A stretch of DNA of 64,000 nt from Akebia trifoliata (lineage: Eukaryota; Streptophyta; Magnoliopsida; Ranunculales; Lardizabalaceae). Made by a program: the position numbers and the translations under genes. Within the stretch, counting starts at the first letter, position 1, and each line of letters opens with the position of its first letter. The notes under the pieces are model-generated. The model was not told where the DNA came from. It saw nothing but the letters and a program-made list of their open reading frames with translations, and ran no database searches. Below are positions 13,441 to 23,699 of the stretch, piece after piece. Location of the stretch: assembly GCA_017979445.1 (NCBI GenBank), contig CM030708.1, positions 31,872,721 through 31,936,720 on the forward strand, given 5' to 3'.

Positions 13441-14945
13441 ACTTGTCACCACCATAACCCACATCCCAAAATCATTCTACCCTATCTCATCATTACCCCT
13501 AAAAGCTTCACAACCCATACCACAATTCACACCCCATGTCATAACCTAATCCCATCACAATTTTCTCAAAATACTCTATAAGTCATCTCCATACCCCTAT
13601 ACCCCATTTTTCTTAATCAACTCACTTAACCCACTCACCCCATATCATTGGACACATGTCATCATCTCTTCCACCCTTCCAAAATATCTGCAACTACTCC
13701 CTTTACACAATCATTATTTTAACTAACACCCACACCCTTTAACCCCACCTAACACTCAACCCATATGGGTTGAAGGATCTAATCCACTTTGATCAATAAT
13801 GACTCATTTCCACCACCTTCCACAAATATCTCTCTCCAATCCAAAAATAATAACCCTCCAATGCCTACATCTCATGCCATTATCCTTTAATTTTTTATTT
13901 TTTACATTTCTAATATCAAAAGTCATCCTCAAAACCTATAAAAATCCCTTTCCCTCTAAAAAAACCCATGCTTGAATCCCCTCTCTCAAGCCTCTCAACT
14001 CACAATCTCTTTCTTACTTCTCTCAATCCCTCTAAAGAATCTCTTAACTCACACTAAAGTTTATCCCTCTCAAATATTTACATTACAAATATCTCAATCC
14101 ATATCAATCCTTACACTAGAACAACTTTTACTTTCATTCTTAAAGTCTCAACACTTCAAGATTAAGATTAAAATGAACCTTTCTTGGATTAAGAAGAAAA
14201 TCCAAAAAAGAATAAAAAGAAGAAGGAAAGTAAAAGCTTTAAGGTGGGTTTAGAGTAGGATTTTCATTTTAATTCTCCATCTCTCCATTTTCCATATCTC
14301 TCACTCATTTCCTTAGATTTGGTTTTAAAAGACCATAGGATGCAATGAGTACCCTCCCCTACCTTTGTTAGATCGGACTTTGATTCGGTCAAAAGTGTAG
14401 GGGTTCTAACCACTTAAAAAAATATTTTAAACCCTCAAACACTTAGTGCACACACCATAAAACTTATTTTGAGGGTAAAGGTGATTGGGTCCCTTTTCAT
14501 TTAATCAGAATGAGCCCACAATCGAGAAGTCGATATTTTTCAAAACTTATTCATTTAAGGCAAAAATATGGAGGGGTCTCTTTTCTTAATGAGACGACCT
14601 TCACGATTTAAGTCGATATCAAAAGTCACTCGCATCCGAGGGCACAAAAACACCATTTAATCGATTTTTTATTTTTATTATTTTTATTTCTCTAAAATGA
14701 TTATGTTGTTAAGATTACCATCTTTTGATAAAGAAAGAGAGAGGTGCTTAACATTTTCCCCTCTCTCTAACTGAACCCTTACCTATATCTTAGGTAGATC
14801 GGTGTCCTAATCCGTACGAATCACTACAATGTCAAAATGATATTTTTTCTAAAAATACTTTCTGGATGACCATTCACACCCTTTTACAAAAATAATGACG
14901 GCTACTCCAAATCATCATAGAGGTTATCTTTGAATTAGAAAATCA
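13400..14945 (+). mobile_element. decayed Gypsy-type LTR, plus orientation
   Basis: This is a diverged copy, in the opposite orientation, of the solo LTR at 27034-28567. Matching landmarks are GGGATAC-TTGTCACCACC near 13435, an AACACTCAACCCAT/GGGTTGA block near 13750, a gag-less C- and T-rich middle, TCCGTACGAATC near 14812 and a GACGGCTACTCCAAAT block near 14896. The first 300 bp or so seen in the other copy are missing or unalignable. The right end is probably the CA at 14945. Confidence 0.65.
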
Positions 14946-15300
14946 TGTATCTATAGAAGTCGTCTGCAAACAAAAGGTGACTGGGAACCAAGACATTTTT
15001 GGAACTTTAAAATCATTTTTCCAGTATCCACAAACCGATCAAGGCCTTTGTTGAGAATTTCTTCAACTAGAATGAATAGAGACAAAGATAGTGGATCTCG
15101 TTGACGAAGTCCTTTGGTTCCTTTTAAATATCCATGAGTTGAGTCATTTATAAAAATTGATAAGAAAACACTTTGCAAGCATCCTTTCAACTTAATAAAC
15201 TTATACTAGAATCCTAATTTCTCAAGCACGTTGAATAGGAAAGACCACACCAATCTTTCATGGCCTTTTCTCATATTTAATTTTAGCGCAATGTTACCTC
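14946..15300 (-). pseudogene. LINE reverse-transcriptase fragment
   Basis: The minus strand shows ALKLNMRKGHERLVWSFL (decayed from a DLxKAYDRVxW block), then HGYLKGTKGLRQRDPLSLSL, then the catalytic LLFADDF in a shifted frame near 14965-14985. The LTR at 13400-14945 abuts it right after FADD and seems to have interrupted the element. Confidence 0.8.
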
Positions 15301-15403
15301 TCAGTAATTTTTATTAAGATCATCATTGACTTTATGGGCTAAGATTATTTATCATAAATATTCAAACCTTAACGAAAGCTCCTTGTTCAAGAGAAATTAT
15401 TAA

Positions 15404-15546
15404 GGGAATGATCCCACTAAAATCGGAGTCACCATGTGAAGAATAAGATAAATAGAAATCAAGATGGTTGAAGCCCAAAATAGCTTAGGAACATTCATTT
15501 CCTTGAGGACATAACGAGCAACGTCAAAGAGATGTCTATTTTTGGT
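15404..15546 (-). pseudogene. Copia integrase fragment
   Basis: The minus strand reads KNRHLFDVARYVLKEMNVPK followed by LFWASTILISIYLI. This matches the conserved late-integrase region of Ty1/Copia elements (NRHLLDVAR ... MNVPKxFWxxAVLTAAYLINR). It lies between two LINE RT blocks. Confidence 0.65.
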
Positions 15547-15549
15547 CCT

Positions 15550-15620
15550 AGTCTGGTAGTCAATTTTATTGAGATGATCTTATATAAAAAGTTACATAAA
15601 TTTATACGCCTAAATTTAGA
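15550..15620 (-). pseudogene. RT block remnant (LINE)
   Basis: The frame reads RRINLCNFLYKIISIKL, a decayed RPISLCNxxYKIISKxLA block of LINE reverse transcriptase. It would lie upstream of the 14946-15300 piece in the same element, with the Copia scrap between. Confidence 0.5.
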
Positions 15621-15880
15621 GGAGGGAAGGGGGGGGGGGGTACCTCTACTTTCAGAATAAGTATAATAGAAATAGAGTTCACAGATTTAGAAATTAGAGG
15701 CAACGATAACTAGATTGTGCATGTCAGTCCAATTAGGATTCCCAAACTATCAACAAATTTTAAATAGTTAATTAGTTATTTAAATTGCATACATTTGATA
15801 CACTGAGTAGAAGGATTGGCTTAGACATACAAATATTTAATTAAAATTTTAAGGATAGACAACATCAATTACATGATAAT

Positions 15881-15990
15881 CACTACGTGAAAAAGGGGTA
15901 AATTTGACGTCAAGGTTCGTCGAATTTACTTGGATTTAGCCTAATTCAACGGATCTTGGCATCGAATTTACCCATTTTTCTCATGTAGTT
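15881..15990. mobile_element. CACTA-type MITE, about 110 bp
   Basis: Starts CACTACGTGAAAAAGGGG and ends with the imperfect inverse (CCATTTTTCTCATGTAGT), giving terminal inverted repeats of about 25 bp with the CACTAC signature of the En/Spm superfamily. No coding capacity. A 3-bp target duplication is not clear. Confidence 0.65.
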
Positions 15991-16373
15991 ATAGCAAATC
16001 TGTAGACCTTTACAAGAAAAGGATAAAACTGATAGATTTAGGGAATGATTCCAACCCAATGATGTTACAAAGTCTTTCATCTTAATACGATGGATTATCA
16101 AATAGACATGTAGAGGATACAAATACAATCAACCAAACTAGAGGATATTGTACTCACTCTTATAGTTCTTTCCACATGGAATGAACTTAACCACCAAAAC
16201 TCAATTCTTTCTCTTAATCTCCATGCATGGGATGTCCCTTTTCCTTGGGCTTTTATAGGGTTTTTTATTCAATCCCAATCATTCATAAAATAAAAAAAAT
16301 TTAAATACATTAATTCTTCAACCACTTTCATAAATCGAGTTCTAGATGTTACCACCCAATATATTAAAATTGT
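15991..16373. other. intergenic, nothing recognised
   Basis: AT-rich sequence without a supported gene or repeat. Confidence 0.4.
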
Positions 16374-16613
16374 TAAGAATCGTGATAATCTGATTACCCC
16401 ATGTGACACACTCAATTGACTCTCCTGATGTGACAACGTTGAGAATCGTAGATCTGTATGCCTTGGGATACAAAACTGCATTTCCCCATAAAAATGTGTA
16501 TCCCTAGTGAACTGTGTATCCCGAGGTGCACATATCTATGGTTCCCAAAGTCGTCATGTCAGAAGAGTCGATTGAGTGTGTCATCACATGGGGTAGTCAA
16601 ATTATCACGACTC
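16374..16613. mobile_element. foldback MITE, GTGATAAT family (copy 1)
   Basis: The left arm starts TAAGAATCGTGATAATCTGA and the right arm is its inverse, ending TTATCACGACTC. Arms run about 60 bp (ACTCAATTGACTCTCCTGA versus TCAGAAGAGTCGATTGAGT). The centre carries a second palindrome, AATCGTAGATCTGTATGCC ... TATCTATGGTTCC. Copies occur at 17965, 19281, 26257 and 37589. Confidence 0.8.
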
Positions 16614-16632
16614 AATTGTTAAACATAAGTCC

Positions 16633-16670
<38 letters not shown>

Positions 16671-16673
<3 letters not shown>

Positions 16674-17023
16674 AAATGTTCAGCAACAAACATTTTGGCA
16701 AAACATTTTTCAAAACATGGGTTAGAGGTTTTGGAATGGGCTGATTTTTGGTGATGATGATCTCTTCGGTGAGGAGATCATCATCACCAAAAATCAGCCC
16801 ATTCCAAAACTTCCAACCCCATCAAAAATGATTTACAAAAAATGGACGGTTCACGATTTTTCAACTTGTAAACTAGGGCTAGAAGTTTTGGAATGGGCTG
16901 ATTTTTGGTGAGGATGATTTCCTCACCGTAGAGATCATCCTTACCAAAAATCAGCCCATTCCAAAACCTCTAACCCATGTTTTGAAAAATGTTTTGCCAA
17001 AATGTTTGTTGCTAAACGGGACC
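16671..17023. mobile_element. (TA)n-seated double-hairpin element A
   Basis: Sits in a (TA)n tract (16641-16670 on the left, about 17025-17037 on the right). Left end GGGAAATGTTCAGC, right end the inverse of GGGTCCCGTTTAGC; inside these the arms match for about 50 bp (CAACAAACATTTTGGCAAAA). Two near-perfect hairpins follow: GGAATGGGCTGATTTTTGG arms enclosing ATGATCTC, at about 16728-16811 and 16893-16976. They are separated by a spacer ending TTTTTCAACTTGTAAACTAG. No ORF. Confidence 0.85.
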
Positions 17024-17964
17024 CATATATATATATAACTCAAAACCCATGAATTTAAATTTAAAGTCCAATAAACCCAAATTGTCCTGTACGGATGTCG
17101 ATTAGAAGATTTTTCATTCCTGAAAACTTTCTTCAAGAGATGATTATAATGATTAGACATGCTACATAGATAATCAAGTGATTCAGGCCTATTTAAATAT
17201 AGAATCCGTAGAATTTTTGTCAGAGGATTCCAAGTATGACATGATTGAACCATGCAGGAGACTTGGATGGATGGAATTTTGTGCTTAAAACAGAATAGAG
17301 AGTAAGGTTCATAAAGTAGTAACAAGATCTAAGAAGGGAAGATTGAGGATGAGGTCTAGGTCTCACCTGGGCCCTCCGATATTTAGCATGAATTCTAGAT
17401 TTATTTTTTAGTACTTTTCGTCAAAACAACTTGGGAATAGATTCATGTTTACTGTTCTTGGATATCGGCATAAGAGTGGTTCTAGGAAAATAAATTATCA
17501 ATGAAGTTTCAACTTTTGGCTTGAAAATTTTGCACAATGTTTGTCTAATGGACATGGAGAGATGAAAAATTTAGTATCCTAGTTATGTCTCGATCGATAT
17601 ACTTGGTATCAAAATGACTAAAAGAGTCGATTAAGCATCTCTTCGTTCAACATTTAGCAACTAATATAGTTCTTTCCTCATAAAAAAATTATTGTTATGT
17701 GATCGCCCCATGGATTATTGGATGGGGTACTTGGTTAACCCGGAATGTACAATGATAAAAAAAATGTAGTGATCCAATATATAAGAAAGGTGATCAAATA
17801 TAGATGTAAGAGCCAGTAAATATTCACAAACTTGAAGGGAAATTAACATTGGATAGGAAATTAAAGGTGTCCTATTGGCTTAAACATATTCCAAATATTG
17901 AAGTGAGAGAGAGAGAGAGAAAGTTGAGAATAAGTCAATGATGGGCATACCCTTTTCCCATGAG
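17024..17964. other. intergenic, no gene seen
   Basis: After a short (TA)n there is AT-rich sequence with a short AG run near 17907-17920. No feature was supported. Confidence 0.4.
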
Positions 17965-18125
17965 TGGTGATAATATGATGCCCCTTAAGCCTCCATCACA
18001 GAATTAGAACCATCCCTCGGGATACATAGAACCATAAATCTTTTTCTTTTGTATCCCAAGGCATTTGATCTATGGTTCTATGATGAGGGTGTTTGTCAAA
18101 GGGGAGTGTCATGTTATCACGGTTC
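17965..18125. mobile_element. foldback MITE, GTGATAAT family (diverged copy 2)
   Basis: Terminal arms GTGGTGATAATATGATGCCC and the inverse (GTGTCATGTTATCACGG) match the family ends. The palindromic centre is AGAACCATCCCTCGGGATAC ... TGTATCCCAAGGCATTTGAT then CTATGGTTCT. Confidence 0.65.
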
Positions 18126-19010
18126 TTTTCCCATTTCCTTCAAGTGTTTTTTTTTTGGTGCTCTACGTCAGTCTATTCTAATAGATTGATAAAATGACTT
18201 AAATGCCCTCACCATTAAGGTGTAGTGAACACTTTTTATTTTTCTCAAAATCAGTCACCTTTAACTTCTTGATTGAAATTGTTTACCTTCATTTTCAATC
18301 TCACGATTCTACCTACTTCACAACCTTCAAATCTCACAAATAAAATAATTTCTTCGGAGAAGTTGAAGGTGATGGAATTTTGAGTTTGAAAAATCATGGG
18401 TTTCCCCTACAAAGTGTTAATGTGAGATTGAAAATGTGCAATGGATTGAAGATGAATAATACCCAAAGCGTCGCCCTCTTAGCGTGTGGTAAGATTCCGC
18501 GTAATAGGCCTGTATGATGTGCAAAAAGAGGTCTATTACTCATATGTAGACATGTTTACATATTTTTAAATAAGAATATTACACTGCAAAAGTCCCTTTT
18601 TAGCAAAATGATTGATATGGGTATCAATGCGGCCCCCATTTTTGGCCTCAATTTGAATTGTATGGCCAATTTGGGTCTATTACAAAATTATAAAAAGCCA
18701 ACCCTAAATCTGACTCATTGACAGCTCTAATTAAAATTTTCTATTAGACCAAAATCAATCATTAGAGGAGATGATGAAACATGTGACCTTCTTTTACCCA
18801 TCACATATGCTAGTAAAATAATTAGTATAATCAAACCGAACTGGCAAACCAATGAATTGACATGTCACATGACATGAATTTTATGCAAAATTTTCATTTT
18901 AATTAAGAAACAAATAATACTAAGATTTGATGGAATTTATATGTTAATGGGTTGGCATAAGTTGTAAGTATTCTATTGTGTATCCATCATTTGGATATGA
19001 ATAATGCTGA
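18126..19010. other. intergenic, no gene seen
   Basis: AT-rich intergenic DNA; no supported coding region or element ends. Confidence 0.4.
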
Positions 19011-19163
19011 AGTGACCTCAAGATTGGATCTCACATTGTACGCCCTTACGTGAAAGTGTATGGGAATCATAGATGCTATTCTTTGAGATATGAGTGAAAG
19101 AACATGGTTCCTATCCACTTTCACGTCAAGATGTGTGATATGAGGCCCAATCTTGAGGTCACT
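19011..19163. mobile_element. foldback MITE, AGTGACCTCAAGATT family (copy 1)
   Basis: Near-perfect inverted ends AGTGACCTCAAGATTGGA and TCTTGAGGTCACT, continuing inward (CTCACATTGTACGC versus TGTGTGATATGAG). The centre is AATCATAGATGCTATTCTTT then GAGATATGAGTG. Related copies lie at 39726 and 40005. Confidence 0.8.
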
Positions 19164-19280
19164 ATGCATCTATAGGTCTTATCAACTTCCATCTGAGCCA
19201 TGTGGTTGATGCTTAGCAACATACGATGTTTTAGCTTATAAAATTCCTTTTCAATATTTTGGTTGTCATTGATTTATAAA

Positions 19281-19500
19281 AAGAATCGTGATAATTTGAC
19301 TACCCCACGTGGCATACACAATCAATTCTCCTGACATGATAAGTTCGGGAATCGTAGATCTGCATGCCTCGAGATACAAAACTACACCTCCCCATATAAA
19401 ATGTATCTCAAGACGTACAGATCTGTGGTTCCCAAACTTGTCACATCAAGAGAGTCGATTAAGTGTGCCACGTGGGTTAGTCAGATTATCACGACTCTTA
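19281..19500. mobile_element. foldback MITE, GTGATAAT family (copy 3)
   Basis: Ends AAGAATCGTGATAATTTGAC and GATTATCACGACTCTTA. Inner arms are TCAATTCTCCTGA versus CAAGAGAGTCGATTAAG. The centre has AATCGTAGATCTGCATGCCT ... ACAGATCTGTGGTTCCC. Confidence 0.8.
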
Positions 19501-20348
19501 CAGAAACTAGTGTTTTTAAAACTTGCTGTTTTATGAAATTCTTAACAAATTGGTTCGATGAGTGAATCACCAGTTTTTGTGAGATTGTTTTTTAATTATG
19601 AGATATGGTAATTTAAGAAAAAATATTTTATGTTTTATTTTTAACAAATGTTTGTCGATCCGAACAAATTGAATCATGGTTTGAACGTGATTCGACAAAT
19701 TTTCAATCTAATCATTAGTAGACACTATTTTTTTTAGAAATATGTTTGATTACCTTTGTTGGACACTGGGTTCAACACTGAACTGACCTAACACTATATA
19801 GAGAACCGTTGATTTTCTAACTTGTATCTCAAGAAAATAAATCTATAGTTATTTGAATACTGTCAAATTAGCTCAATGTTGAATTTAGCGTTGAACCCAA
19901 GCGATATAGCACGACTCTTTTTCTTAATATGGAATCTTTTATTTCCTTTTGTAGAAAAATAACTAAGCAACTAAACATAGAGGGCTTCAATATAAATTAT
20001 TTTTTCATAAAATATAAAATTCCATAATATTTTTCGTTTTTCTCTATTGAGGAAAAAAAATAATTCTAAGCAACTTGCCATAGAGGGGGCTAAATTAGAA
20101 CTTGTCACGTGCGATTGCTTGCATACTATACTATACTCCATAGCCAACCTTTTGGGGGTCCCACTGTAAGTCTGTAACCCAACTTAAAGACCAAAATGTC
20201 CTTTCAAATGGGACCTTAAAATAAAATTATTATACCCCACGAGTGTAATTACCGTACTAACAAAAGTTTTTTATTGAAGTGTTTGAGGTGATGGGCCCCC
20301 AACAAAACCTAATAAACAAATAGCTCACGAGAAAGGTAGAATTAGACT
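19501..20348. other. intergenic, no gene seen
   Basis: AT-rich DNA; around 20100-20350 it becomes less AT-rich and leads into the ACGT-motif cluster. No coding region recognised. Confidence 0.4.
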
Positions 20349-20480
20349 GACACGTCACGGACGATCATATTGCGCGTACCCCGAGACACGTGTCTGTTAC
20401 TGTCACGAGTTTTCAATACTGATTTCGTCATTAAGACTGATGACGTGGCAACGACTTTCAGTTGACCATGGTGACGTGCC
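20349..20480. promoter_or_regulatory. cluster of ACGT-core (G-box/ABRE-like) motifs
   Basis: Within 132 bp lie GACACGTCACG (20349), the perfect palindrome GACACGTGTC (20385-20394), TGACGTGGCA (20441-20450) and GTGACGTGCC (20471-20480). These match bZIP/bHLH-type ACGT elements of plant stress and light promoters. No gene follows on either side inside the window: a TA tract and hairpin elements begin at 20705. Confidence 0.45.
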
Positions 20481-20700
20481 AAGCTATTGGACTGTTCAGT
20501 CGGGTAGATAATTGAAAGTGTGGGCCCCCACTCTAATTAAGAACCACAATAATGGCATTCATAATAATTAGGTACATGGACGATAAATTATGAGAATGTT
20601 GATGGAGTTTCTTTAGTCGTGTCCGCAAGACGTAAACATCTATTACATCAATCCAACTTATTTTGTCTAAAGTCTTATCTTTTTATTAATATTGGGAGAA

Positions 20701-20704
<4 letters not shown>

Positions 20705-20751
<47 letters not shown>
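20705..20751. repeat. (TA)n microsatellite
   Basis: About 23 TA repeats forming the left seat of hairpin element B. Similar (TA)n tracts separate almost all the elements up to 25.84 kb, the longest being about 21640-21686. Confidence 0.95.
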
Positions 20752-20753
<2 letters not shown>

Positions 20754-21105
20754 GAAATGTTCACTAACAAACATTTTGGCAAAACATTTTTCAAAATATG
20801 GGTTAGAGGTTTTGGAATGGACTAATTTTTTGTGAGGATGATCTCTATAGTGAGGAGATCATCATCATCAAAAATCAGCCCATTCCAAAACTTCTAACCC
20901 CATAAAAAATGGTTTACAAAAATTGGACGGTCCATGATTTTTCAACTTGTAAACTAGGGCTAGAAGTTTTGGAATGGGTTGATTTTTGGTGAGGATGATC
21001 TCCTCACCGTAGAGGTCATCCTCACTAAAAATCAGCCCATTCCAAAACCTCTAACCCATGTTTTGAAAAATGTTTTGCCAAAATGTTTGTTGTTGAACGG
21101 GACCC
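20752..21105. mobile_element. (TA)n-seated double-hairpin element B
   Basis: Same architecture and orientation as element A at 16671: left end GGGAAATGTTCACTAACAAA, right end the inverse of GGGTCCCGTTCAAC. Hairpins at about 20811-20892 and 20967-21050, with the spacer GGACGGTCCATGATTTTTCA between them. Confidence 0.85.
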
Positions 21106-21122
21106 TATATATATATATATAT

Positions 21123-21637
21123 GAGTCCCATTCAGCACCAAACATTTTGGCTAATATTTTAACCAATCATTTTTGTCCTATATGGATTAAAAGTTTTGGA
21201 ATGGGCTAATTTTTGGTGAGGATTATTTCTACGGTGAGGAGATCATCCTCACCAAAAATCAGCTCATTCCAAAACTTCTAGCCCTATGTTTACAAGTTAA
21301 AAAATCGTGGACCATCCATTTTTTGTAAACCATTTTTGATGGGGTTAGAAGTTTTGGAATGGGTTGATTTTTGGTGAGGATGATCTCTACGGTGAGGAGA
21401 TCATCCTCACCAAAAATCAGTCCATTCCAAAACTTCTAGCCCCAGTTTACAAGTTGAAAAATCGTGGACCGTCCATTTTTTGTAAACCATTTTTGATGGG
21501 GTTAGAAGTTTTGGAATGGGCTGATTTTTGGTGATGATGATCTCCTCACCGTAGAGATCATCCTCACCAAAAATCAGCCCATTCCAAAACCTCTACCCAT
21601 GTTTTGCCAAAATGTTTGTTGCTAAACATTTCCCTTT

Positions 21638-21639
<2 letters not shown>
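21123..21639. mobile_element. (TA)n-seated element C with three hairpins
   Basis: Left end GAGTCCCATTCAGCACC, right end the inverse of GGGAAATGTTTAGCAAC. Three hairpin units lie at about 21193-21282, 21353-21440 and 21506-21592, each separated by the GTTTACAAGTT ... GTGGACCGTCCATTTTT spacer in inverted orientation relative to A and B. It looks like a double-hairpin element that gained a unit by unequal exchange. Confidence 0.8.
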
Positions 21640-21686
<47 letters not shown>

Positions 21687-21688
<2 letters not shown>

Positions 21689-21899
21689 TCTCGTTCCGCA
21701 ACTATCACTTTGCCCAACATGTTTTGTCCTATATGAGTTAGAAGTTTTGGAATGGGCTGATTTTTGGTGAGGATGATTTCTATGGTGAGGAGATCATCCT
21801 CACCAAAAATCAGCCCATTTCAAAACTTTTAACCCATATAGGACAAAACACGTTGGGCAAAACGAAAGGCAAATGGTAGTAGGGTGTCAAACATTTCCA
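21687..21899. mobile_element. (TA)n-seated single-hairpin element D
   Basis: One hairpin only, between arms ATGTTTTGTCCTATATGAG and the inverse. Left end AGTCTCGTTCCGC, right end the inverse of GGAAATGTTTGACACCC. Probably a deletion derivative of the E/F type. Confidence 0.78.
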
Positions 21900-21917
21900 T
21901 ATATATATATATATATA

Positions 21918-22268
21918 GGGTCCCGTTCGCATCCAACAATTTGCCCAATATGTTTTGTCCTATATGAGTTAGAAGTTTTGGAATGGGTTGATTTTTGGTG
22001 AGGAGATCATCCTCACCAAAAATCAGCCCATTCCAAAACTTCTAACCCCTTCACAAATGATTTACAAAAATTGGACGGTCCACGATTTTTCAACTTGTAA
22101 ACATGGGGTTCGAAGTTTTGGAATGGGCTGATTTTTGGTGAGGATGATCTCCTCACCATAGAGATCATCCTCACCAAAAATCAGCCCATTTCAAAACTTC
22201 TAACTCATATAGGACAAAACACGTTGGGCAAAACGAAAGGCAAATAGTAGGGTGTCAAACATTTCCAT
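21918..22268. mobile_element. (TA)n-seated double-hairpin element E
   Basis: Left end GGGTCCCGTTCGCATCC, right end the inverse of GGAAATGTTTGACACCC. The first hairpin is shortened (GGTGAGGAGATCATCCTCACC); the second is full length. Nearly identical to element F, 366 bp downstream. Confidence 0.85.
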
Positions 22269-22283
22269 ATATATATATATATA

Positions 22284-22632
22284 GGGTCCCGTTCGCATCC
22301 AACAATTTGCCCAATATGTTTTGTCCTATATGAGTTAGAAGTTTTGGAATGGGTTGATTTTTGGTGAGGAGATCATCCTCACCAAAAATCAGCCCATTCC
22401 AAAACTTCTAACCCCTTCAGAAATGATTTACAAAAATTGGACGGTCCACGATTTTTCAACTTGTAAACATGGGGTTCGAAGTTTTGGAATGGGCTGATTT
22501 TTGGTGAGGATGATCTCCTCACCATAGAGATCATCCTCACCAAAAATTAGCCATTCCAAAACTTCTAACCCATATAGGACAAAACACGTTGGGCAAAACG
22601 AAAGGCAAATAGTAGGGTTTCGAACATTTCCC
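22284..22632. mobile_element. (TA)n-seated double-hairpin element F (tandem copy of E)
   Basis: Starts GGGTCCCGTTCGCATCC exactly 366 bp after the same sequence in E and matches it almost base for base. Few changes are visible (for example CTTCACAAATG versus CTTCAGAAATG), including a one-base loss in the last CAGCCC block. Ends AACATTTCCCT. Confidence 0.85.
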
Positions 22633-22644
22633 TATATATATATA

Positions 22645-23028
22645 TTCAGCATCAATTAAAAAATCTCAACGTGTTTGACACTTTATTATTACTTTATGTT
22701 TTGCTCAACGTGTTTTGTCCTACACGGGTTAGAAGTTTTGGAATAGAGTAATTTTTTGTGAGAAGATCATCATTACCAAAAATCAGCTCATTCCAAAACT
22801 TCTAACACCATAAAAAATAGTTTACAAAAAAATTACGGTCCACGATTTTTCAACTTGTAAACAGGGGGCTAGAAATTTCGGAATGAACTGATTTTTGGTG
22901 AAAATGATCTTCTACCAGTAGAGATCATCCTCACAAAAAATAAGCCCATTCCAAAACTTCTAACCCATGTAGGACAAAACACGTTAGATAAAACGAAGGG
23001 CAAATAGTAGGGTGCCAAACATTTCCAT
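22645..23028. mobile_element. (TA)n-seated double-hairpin element G (diverged)
   Basis: Begins TTCAGCATCAATTAAAAAAT, a start also seen at about 24870, then ACGTGTTTTGTCCTACACGGG. Two diverged hairpins and the ACGATTTTTCAACTTGTAAA spacer follow. Right end GTGCCAAACATTTCCAT. Confidence 0.75.
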
Positions 23029-23038
23029 ATATATATAT

Positions 23039-23369
23039 GGGTCAGGATCAAGGGCCATATGAAAAAACATATGTAAAAACAATGTAACATTAATAAATTT
23101 TCAAAATATGGATTAGAAGTTTCGGATTGAGCTGATTTTTTGTGAGGATGATCTCTATGATGGGAAGATCATTCAGAAAAAAAACCAGTCCAATCTGAAA
23201 CTTCTAACCCCATTAAAAGTGACTTAGAATGTGGAACATCGATTTTTTGCCAATTTTTGTTAATAATTTGTAAATCACTTTTGATGGATTTAGAAGTTTC
23301 AGATTGAGCTAATTTTTTGTGAGAATGATCTTCTCATCATAGTGACCATCATCGCAAAAAATCAGCTAT
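23039..23369. mobile_element. hairpin-family element H (diverged subfamily)
   Basis: Begins GGGTCAGGATCAAGGGCCAT. The hairpin core has the sister sequence GGATTGAGCTGATTTTTTG instead of GGAATGGGCTGATTTTTGG. Two imperfect hairpins at about 23120-23205 and 23295-23365. Confidence 0.65.
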
Positions 23370-23667
23370 AGGGGGCGGTTCAAGGGACATATGTAAAAAC
23401 AATGGTTTTTCAAAATATGGGTTAGAGGTTTTGGATTGAGCTGATTTTTTGCGAGGATGGTCACTATGATGAGAAAATCATCCTCACAAAAAATCGATTG
23501 GGTTCTCTGAAAGAGAGAGAGAGAGAGAGACGCTGACGAGTCTTCTACAAATCGATAGAGGGCAGAAACAGAGTATCCCCTTCAATTTTTTGGGTTTTTT
23601 GTTGAAGGGTTCCCACTGAGACGAAGGGTTTTCTGTCGAGATGAATGGGTTGGGTTTTCTGTCGAGT

Positions 23668-23699
<32 letters not shown>

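Noticed and set aside
16951..23090. Short ORFs of 60-124 codons through the hairpin elements, ending in similar peptides (WVRGFGMG, WVRSFGMG)
   Set aside because: The shared peptide is just the translated hairpin arm and TA tracts; there is no start context, splice logic or family match.
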